Made by a program: the position numbers and the translations under genes. A model generated the notes under the pieces. That model did not search any database and was not told where the DNA came from. It was given only the letters and a program-made list of their open reading frames with translations. This document shows positions 13,108-17,833 of a DNA stretch of 17,833 nucleotides, piece after piece. The stretch lies in the NCBI GenBank assembly GCA_015491585.1, contig WFVQ01000218.1, forward strand, positions 1 through 17,833. The letters run 5' to 3'. The first letter of the stretch is position 1. Each line of letters begins with the position of its first letter. Origin of the DNA: Deltaproteobacteria bacterium (GTDB lineage Bacteria > Desulfobacterota > Dissulfuribacteria > Dissulfuribacterales > S140-46).

Positions 13108-15681
13108 ATGCCCAAGTCATTGCGTTGGAAGGCCGCCCTTGTATTTGCGCTCACCCTTCTTTCCATATTTCTCATTCTGCCCTCCTTCTATCCCAACACC
13201 CCCCAGTGGTTCAAGAAGTATATCTACAGCGAGGGCCTCAAGCTGGGGCTGGACCTCCAGGGCGGCATGCACCTGGTCCTGAAGGTGGACGTGGATCAGG
13301 CGGTGGACAACAGCCTCAATTTAGCCCTCCAAGACCTCAAAGACGCGCTGGCCGAGAAGCAGGTCTCCATAGTGGTTAGGAAGCAGGCCAAAGGCAACGC
13401 GGCAAAGTTCGCTGTGCCCAACAAGAGCGCGCTCTCCAAGTTGATGGCAACCCTGGAGGAGGACTTTCCGCAGCTCACCGTGGTCTCCAAGGACACCTCC
13501 GGCAACTTTCCGGTAGTGACGGTCAAACTCTCGGAATCCGAGGAGAAGTTCATACGGGACAATGCCGTGGACCAGTCGCTGGAGGTCATCCGCAACCGGA
13601 TCGACCAGTTCGGCGTGACCGAACCTGTTATCGTCAGGCAGGGCAAGGAAGAGATCGTGGTGGAGCTGCCCGGGATCAAGGATCCCAAAAGGGCACTCAA
13701 ACTCATAGGCCAGACAGCACAGCTGGAGTTCAGGCTCGTGGACGAGGAGGCCCCAGTCAACCTCGGGGCCTTGATCCGCCAAGCCCTGGACAGCGGCAGG
13801 CTCAAGCCCGGCTTCGACAAGGACGACCTCAACAACGCCCTCAGGAACCAGATCCCAAAGGACGACGAAATCTTCATCCAGAAGATAGTGGACCCCACTA
13901 CCCGGCGGGTCAGTAAAAAGCCCATACTCCTGAAGAAGAAGGTCTTGATGACCGGCGATGCGGTAAAGACGGCACATGTCCGGATCGGCGGCACCTACAA
14001 CGAGCCATACGTAGCCCTGGAGCTCACCAGCCGCGGGGCCAGGCTGTTCGAGAAGATCACCGAGCAAAACGTGGGCAAGAGGCTGGCGATAGTGCTCGAC
14101 GGGATAGTGAGGTCTGCCCCGGTAATAAGGGAGAGGATACCGGGTGGGCACGCCCAGATCAGCGGTTCCTTCACCCACGAGGAGGCGACCGACCTGGCCA
14201 TCGTCCTTAGGGCAGGTGCGCTTCCAGCACCGGTCAAGATCATACAGAACATCACGGTGGGCCCCTCCCTGGGCCGCGACTCCATCAGGCAGGGGCTCAT
14301 GGCCGGCCTGGTCGGGGCCGCTATGGTCATCGTGTTCATGGTGATCTACTACAGGTTCAGCGGCCTGGTGGCAGACGTGGCCATGCTGCTTAACATCCTG
14401 TTCCTTATGGCGGTCCTGGCGCTCTTCCAGGCCACGCTTACCCTGCCTGGCATAGCAGGTATCATCCTCACCATCGGAATGGGTGTGGATTCCAACGTCC
14501 TCATATTCGAGAGGATGCGGGAGGAGAAACGGCTTGGAAAGCCGTTGAAGGCATTCATAGACAGCGGCTACGACAACGCCTTCTGGACCATCGTGGACGC
14601 CCACGTGACTACCCTGATAACCGCCCTGGCACTCTTCCTGTTCGGAACCGGACCCATAAAGGGATTTGCGGTCACCCTCTCGACCGGTATCATAATCAAC
14701 CTCTTCACCGCCATCTTCGCCACGCGGATCGTCTATGACTGGATGCTCACCAAGGGCGCCCTCAAAGACCTCTCGTTCCTCCAGATCATCAAGGACACCT
14801 CCATCGACTTCATCGGCAAGAGGAAAGTCGCATTCATAATCTCCGGAACCCTGGTACTCCTCGGACTCGTAGCCTTCGTGCAGGTCGAGCGGGGAGCGGC
14901 CAACCTCGGCGTGGATTTCGCCGGCGGCACCATGGTCCAGTACAAGGCAGACAAGCCCTTCAAGCTGGACAAGGTGAGAAAGGCGCTCAAGGAGGCCGAT
15001 ATCGAGGGCTTCACACTGCAAGAGGTCCCAGACCACAACGCAGTGATAATCAGGGTCAAAAGATCGGAGGCCACGGTGGGTTCAGTGGAGGCCAAGATCA
15101 GCGAGGCCCTGAACAAAATCGAGGGCGTGGGCTTCACTATGGAGAGCAAGACGGAGATTGGCGCTTCGGTTAGCAAGGAGCTTAGGCGGAAGGCGCTGGT
15201 GGCCATCGCCATCTCCCTGGCCGGCATAATCGGCTACCTGGCGTTCAGGTTCAACTTCAGCTTCGGCGTGGCCGCGGCCATCGCCACCTTCCACGACGTC
15301 TTGGCGGTGCTGGGCATCCTCTATCTCCTGGACAAGGAGCTGACGCTCCTCATAGTCACCGCCCTATTGACGCTCGCGGGATACTCCCTCACCGACACTG
15401 TGGTAATCTTCGACAGGATCAGGGAGAACCTCAAGCGCAAGGCGCGGCTATCCTTTGCCGAGATAATCAACGCCAGTGTAAACGAGATGCTGGCGCGCAC
15501 GGTGATAACCACCCTCACCACCCTGTTCGTGATCCTATGCCTCCTCATATTCGGCGGGGTGGTGATCCACGACTTCGCCCTGGCACTCTTCCTCGGGGTG
15601 ATCGTTGGAACTTACTCCTCTGTGTTCGTGGCCAGCCCCATCGTGTACGCATGGCACAAGGGCAAAAAGCCCAAGACATAG
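13108..15681 (+). CDS. secDF: Fused protein translocase subunit SecDF
   Basis: SecD and SecF assist the SecYEG translocon, using the proton-motive force to pull preproteins out of the channel. Here both are one 857-residue chain. The ATG at 13108 follows GAGGAG at eight bases. The SecD half has TM1 (about residues 8-27), the LGLDLQGGMHLVLKVD motif (D49), RNRIDQFGVTEPVI and ELPGIKDP in the periplasmic P1 domain, then transmembrane helices with GMGVDSNVLIFERMREE (D461). The SecF half begins near residue 560 (DTSIDFIGKRKVAF), has GVDFAGGTM (D603), and ends with helices containing FHDVLAVLGILYL and SLTDTVVIFDRIREN (D769, R770), the charged residues tied to proton coupling in the family. There is no stop or frameshift at the junction. 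yajC, often upstream, is absent. Confidence 0.95.
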   Translation: MPKSLRWKAALVFALTLLSIFLILPSFYPNTPQWFKKYIYSEGLKLGLDLQGGMHLVLKVDVDQAVDNSLNLALQDLKDALAEKQVSIVVRKQAKGNAAKFAVPNKSALSKLMATLEEDFPQLTVVSKDTSGNFPVVTVKLSESEEKFIRDNAVDQSLEVIRNRIDQFGVTEPVIVRQGKEEIVVELPGIKDPKRALKLIGQTAQLEFRLVDEEAPVNLGALIRQALDSGRLKPGFDKDDLNNALRNQIPKDDEIFIQKIVDPTTRRVSKKPILLKKKVLMTGDAVKTAHVRIGGTYNEPYVALELTSRGARLFEKITEQNVGKRLAIVLDGIVRSAPVIRERIPGGHAQISGSFTHEEATDLAIVLRAGALPAPVKIIQNITVGPSLGRDSIRQGLMAGLVGAAMVIVFMVIYYRFSGLVADVAMLLNILFLMAVLALFQATLTLPGIAGIILTIGMGVDSNVLIFERMREEKRLGKPLKAFIDSGYDNAFWTIVDAHVTTLITALALFLFGTGPIKGFAVTLSTGIIINLFTAIFATRIVYDWMLTKGALKDLSFLQIIKDTSIDFIGKRKVAFIISGTLVLLGLVAFVQVERGAANLGVDFAGGTMVQYKADKPFKLDKVRKALKEADIEGFTLQEVPDHNAVIIRVKRSEATVGSVEAKISEALNKIEGVGFTMESKTEIGASVSKELRRKALVAIAISLAGIIGYLAFRFNFSFGVAAAIATFHDVLAVLGILYLLDKELTLLIVTALLTLAGYSLTDTVVIFDRIRENLKRKARLSFAEIINASVNEMLARTVITTLTTLFVILCLLIFGGVVIHDFALALFLGVIVGTYSSVFVASPIVYAWHKGKKPKT

Positions 15682-15687
15682 AGGAAA

Positions 15688-15736
15688 CGGTCCCCGGCGC
15701 CGGACAGCTCCGGCGCGGGTCCCCCTGCGGGGCCTT
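15688..15736 (+). other. Two adjacent hairpins after secDF
   Basis: GCGCCGGA-CAGC-TCCGGCGC is a perfect 8-bp stem with a tetraloop, directly followed by GGTCCC...GGGGCC, a second 6-bp stem with one G-T pair. They begin within about 20 bases of the secDF stop. No T run follows, only CCTTGATC. They could be a factor-dependent terminator site or 3'-end protector, with murA read from its own promoter or by read-through. No gene is visible in the 136-base gap. Confidence 0.5.
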
Positions 15737-15817
15737 GATCGGAGCATCGGCGAAAGCAGACGCCCCACCGCTGCAAGAGATGACGTGCGGCCCGTGGGGC
15801 TGTAAGATGAATATCTC

Positions 15818-17080
15818 ATGGACAAGCTCAAGATAGAAGGGGGCCCAACCCTCTCAGGGACCATCGAGATAAGCGGGGCGAAGAACGCCGCCCTGCCCCT
15901 TATGGCTGCCACGCTCCTCGCACCTGGCGCCTACCGCCTCTCCAGGGTCCCAAGGCTCAGGGACATCCATTCGTTCTGCAACCTGCTGGAACATCTGGGC
16001 GCCACCTGCCGCTGGGACGAATCAGAGGCGGCGGTGCTGCACATCGACACCACTCACGTCAAGGGCTGGAAGGCGCCGTACGACCTGGTAAGGAAGATGA
16101 GGGCGTCGGTTCTGGTCCTGGGGCCGCTCCTGGCCAGGATGGGCAGGGCCAAGGTATCGCTGCCCGGCGGATGCGCCATAGGAGCGCGGCCCATCGACCT
16201 CCACCTCAAGGGGCTCAGGGCGCTGGGGGCAGAGATGGAGCTGCGTGACGGATACGTGGAGGCAACGGCCCTGAGACTTTCTGGAACCGCCTACTACTTC
16301 GACGTTCCAACGGTCACTGGCACCGAGAATCTCATGATGGCCGCGGCCCTGGCACAGGGGGAGACCCTGCTGGAAAACGTGGCCAGGGAGCCGGAGATAG
16401 TAGCCCTGGGCAAGATGCTCGAAGCTATGGGGGCCACGGTGGAGGGGCTGGGCACGGAGACCATAAGGATCCAGGGCGCGCCGGAGCTGGCGGCAGTGGG
16501 ATTCGAAAACATACCGGACCGCATAGAGACCGGGACCTATATGGTTGCGGCCGCCATAACCGGAGGGGACCTCCTGCTCGAGGGGGCGGATCCATCGGCC
16601 CTCGACGCGGTGATAGTGAAGCTCCGTGAGACCGGCTGCTCCATAGAAACCGGGCCCGGCTTCATCAGGGTTCAAGGGGTGGAGCGGCCAGAGAGCGCGG
16701 ACCTCACCACCCTCCCCTATCCAGGATTTCCCACAGACCTACAGGCCCAGTTCATGGCGCTGATGTGCGTGGCCAAGGGGGCCTCGGTGATCACGGAGAC
16801 CATATTCGAGAACCGTTTCATGCACGTGGCCGAACTCAAGAGGCTCGGTGCCGACATAAGAATCGACGGCCGCAGCGCCGTGGTCAAGGGCGTGGAGGCG
16901 CTGAAAGGGGCACCGCTGATGGCCACGGACCTGCGCGCCAGCGCCTCGCTGGTGCTCGCCGGCCTCAGGGCCGAAGGCACCACCGTGGTCAACCGGGTCT
17001 ATCACCTGGACCGGGGATACGAGGCGATGGAGCAGAAGCTGGCGGCCGTAGGCGCCCGGATAGAGAGGATTCGGGAATAG
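15818..17080 (+). CDS. murA: UDP-N-acetylglucosamine 1-carboxyvinyltransferase
   Basis: MurA transfers enolpyruvate from phosphoenolpyruvate to UDP-GlcNAc in the cytosol, the first committed step of peptidoglycan synthesis. The 420-residue protein has the family length. K22 and N23 (SGAKNAALPLMAATLL) bind substrate. The flexible loop LPGGCAIGARPIDLHLKGL contains C119, the active-site cysteine position targeted by fosfomycin; cysteine is kept here, whereas naturally resistant MurA enzymes have aspartate. Later motifs include VPTVTGTENLMMAAALA, DRIETGTYM, the YPGFPTDLQAQFMAL segment and ENRFMHVAEL with its arginine. The ATG at 15818 matches the usual N terminus, but its Shine-Dalgarno (TAAGATGA region) is weak. 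Its last base is shared with the GTG start of moaA. Confidence 0.97.
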   Translation: MDKLKIEGGPTLSGTIEISGAKNAALPLMAATLLAPGAYRLSRVPRLRDIHSFCNLLEHLGATCRWDESEAAVLHIDTTHVKGWKAPYDLVRKMRASVLVLGPLLARMGRAKVSLPGGCAIGARPIDLHLKGLRALGAEMELRDGYVEATALRLSGTAYYFDVPTVTGTENLMMAAALAQGETLLENVAREPEIVALGKMLEAMGATVEGLGTETIRIQGAPELAAVGFENIPDRIETGTYMVAAAITGGDLLLEGADPSALDAVIVKLRETGCSIETGPGFIRVQGVERPESADLTTLPYPGFPTDLQAQFMALMCVAKGASVITETIFENRFMHVAELKRLGADIRIDGRSAVVKGVEALKGAPLMATDLRASASLVLAGLRAEGTTVVNRVYHLDRGYEAMEQKLAAVGARIERIRE

Positions 17081-17833
17081 TGCTAAAAGACCGGTTCGGC
17101 CGCGCCATATCCTACCTCAGAGTCTCGATCACAGACCGTTGCAACCTCCGTTGCCGCTACTGCAGGCCCCAACAGGAGTTCCAGTGGCTGCCCCAGGCCT
17201 CAATCCTCTCCCTCGAGGAGATATACATCCTCTGCTCCTCCTTCGTGGAACTTGGAGTGGAAAAGATCAGGATAACCGGCGGAGAACCCTTGGTCCGCCG
17301 GGGCGTGGTTGAGCTGGCGGGCAAGATCGCCTCCCTCCCCGGCCTCCAGGAACTCTGCCTGACCACCAACGGCCTGCTGCTGAAGGAGATGGCCGGCGAC
17401 CTCCTCTCCGCAGGTATCACCCACCTGAATGTCAGCCTCGACACCCTGAACCCTTCCCTATTCGAGGAGATTACCGGCAAGGACGCGCTGCCTCAGGTCC
17501 TGGACGGGATAGAGACGGCGCTGGATCTGGGCTTCGATCCTGTGAAGATAAACACCGTAGTCATGCGCGGAATAAATCACCGGGAGGTGGGAAGACTGGC
17601 GGCCCTTGCCAAGGATAGGCGTCTCCACGTCAGGTTCATAGAATTCATGCCCGTGGGCCGCGACTGCTCCTGGAGCCGGGACCGCCTGGTGAAGATCCCG
17701 GAGATCAGGGCGGCCGTGGAACAGGAGGTGGGTCCCCTGGAACCGGTAACCCCGCCCCGCCTCTCCGGACCGGCGTCACTGTTCAGGATCCAGGGATCGA
17801 AGGGGTACGTGGGATTCATCAGCCCCATGAGCC
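17080..17833 (+). CDS. moaA: GTP 3',8-cyclase MoaA (3' end outside window)
   Basis: MoaA is the radical SAM enzyme that, with MoaC, converts GTP to cyclic pyranopterin monophosphate, the first step of molybdenum cofactor synthesis. The frame begins at GTG 17080, sharing one base with the murA stop, with an AGAGAGG purine tract 11 bases upstream. The N-terminal SAM cluster motif CX3CX2C is in TDRCNLRCRYCRP, followed by the SAM-binding ITGGEPLVRRG, LTTNGLLL, LNVSLDTLNPSLFEEITG, KINTVVMRGINHREV and VRFIEFMPVG, all family landmarks in order. About 251 codons are visible; the C-terminal second 4Fe-4S cluster that binds GTP lies beyond the edge. YCRP replaces the more usual YCMP after the third cysteine. 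It implies molybdo- or tungstoenzymes in this organism. Confidence 0.95.
   Translation, partial: MLKDRFGRAISYLRVSITDRCNLRCRYCRPQQEFQWLPQASILSLEEIYILCSSFVELGVEKIRITGGEPLVRRGVVELAGKIASLPGLQELCLTTNGLLLKEMAGDLLSAGITHLNVSLDTLNPSLFEEITGKDALPQVLDGIETALDLGFDPVKINTVVMRGINHREVGRLAALAKDRRLHVRFIEFMPVGRDCSWSRDRLVKIPEIRAAVEQEVGPLEPVTPPRLSGPASLFRIQGSKGYVGFISPMS

Noticed and set aside
13321..15036. 571-codon open frame antisense to secDF on the minus strand
   Set aside because: It lies entirely opposite secDF, whose motifs are unmistakable. The translation is His/Gly/Asp-rich low-complexity sequence typical of the reverse complement of GC-rich codons, with no recognisable domain.
1..17833. CRISPR arrays, tRNA or rRNA genes, defence or toxin-antitoxin systems
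   Set aside because: I looked for regularly spaced repeats, cloverleaf-like structures and typical small paired genes on both strands and saw none.

Overview
This is a gene-dense stretch of a GC-rich bacterial chromosome. It is almost entirely housekeeping genes, with no sign of phage, plasmid, insertion sequence, CRISPR, rRNA or tRNA. A four-subunit (gamma-delta-alpha-beta) pyruvate:ferredoxin oxidoreductase with a two-cluster ferredoxin subunit and an activase-like radical SAM protein point to an anaerobic lifestyle. The long PurL form and strong use of AGG (Arg) and ATA (Ile) in a GC-rich genome make me think of a deltaproteobacterial (Desulfobacterota/Desulfuromonadota-like) anaerobe. That placement is inference from protein flavour, not proof.

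Layout. Positions 1-5763 (+) form one tightly packed run: the 3' part of purL, an unrecognised 168-aa protein, an AI-2E/PerM family membrane protein, a PflX-type radical SAM protein, an unrecognised 154-aa protein and a Xer tyrosine recombinase. Neighbours overlap by 4-7 bases or lie within 9 bases, so they are probably co-transcribed and translationally coupled. Positions 5764-6248 are a more AT-rich island. It holds a 60-codon minus-strand ORF with a perfect Shine-Dalgarno, which I consider likely real, and a 15-bp palindrome. A PAS-containing orphan histidine kinase follows on the plus strand (6249-7403); its stop codon overlaps that of convergent pyrC.

The minus strand from 12797 to 7400 holds two transcription units. 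Upstream is porG-porD-porA-porB, closed by a strong intrinsic terminator at 9787-9814. Downstream is pyrB-pyrC (aspartate carbamoyltransferase, dihydroorotase). Between porB and pyrB lies a second terminator-like hairpin with eight T residues. A 44-codon leader ORF crosses it, and its stop overlaps the pyrB start as ATGA, an arrangement resembling an attenuator. The 310-bp divergent region 12798-13107 carries a TTGACA-like -35 element, a GNRA-capped hairpin in the por leader and another long hairpin in the leader of the plus-strand gene. That gene is a fused secDF (13108-15681), followed by murA (15818-17080) and a moaA that runs off the window.

The window therefore combines purine and pyrimidine synthesis, central anaerobic carbon metabolism, protein export, peptidoglycan precursor synthesis and molybdenum cofactor synthesis. 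I did not find a convincing new multi-gene system. The items most worth a second look are the pyrB leader, the GNRA hairpin before the por operon, the 60-aa small ORF and the two unrecognised genes of the purL-xer run.
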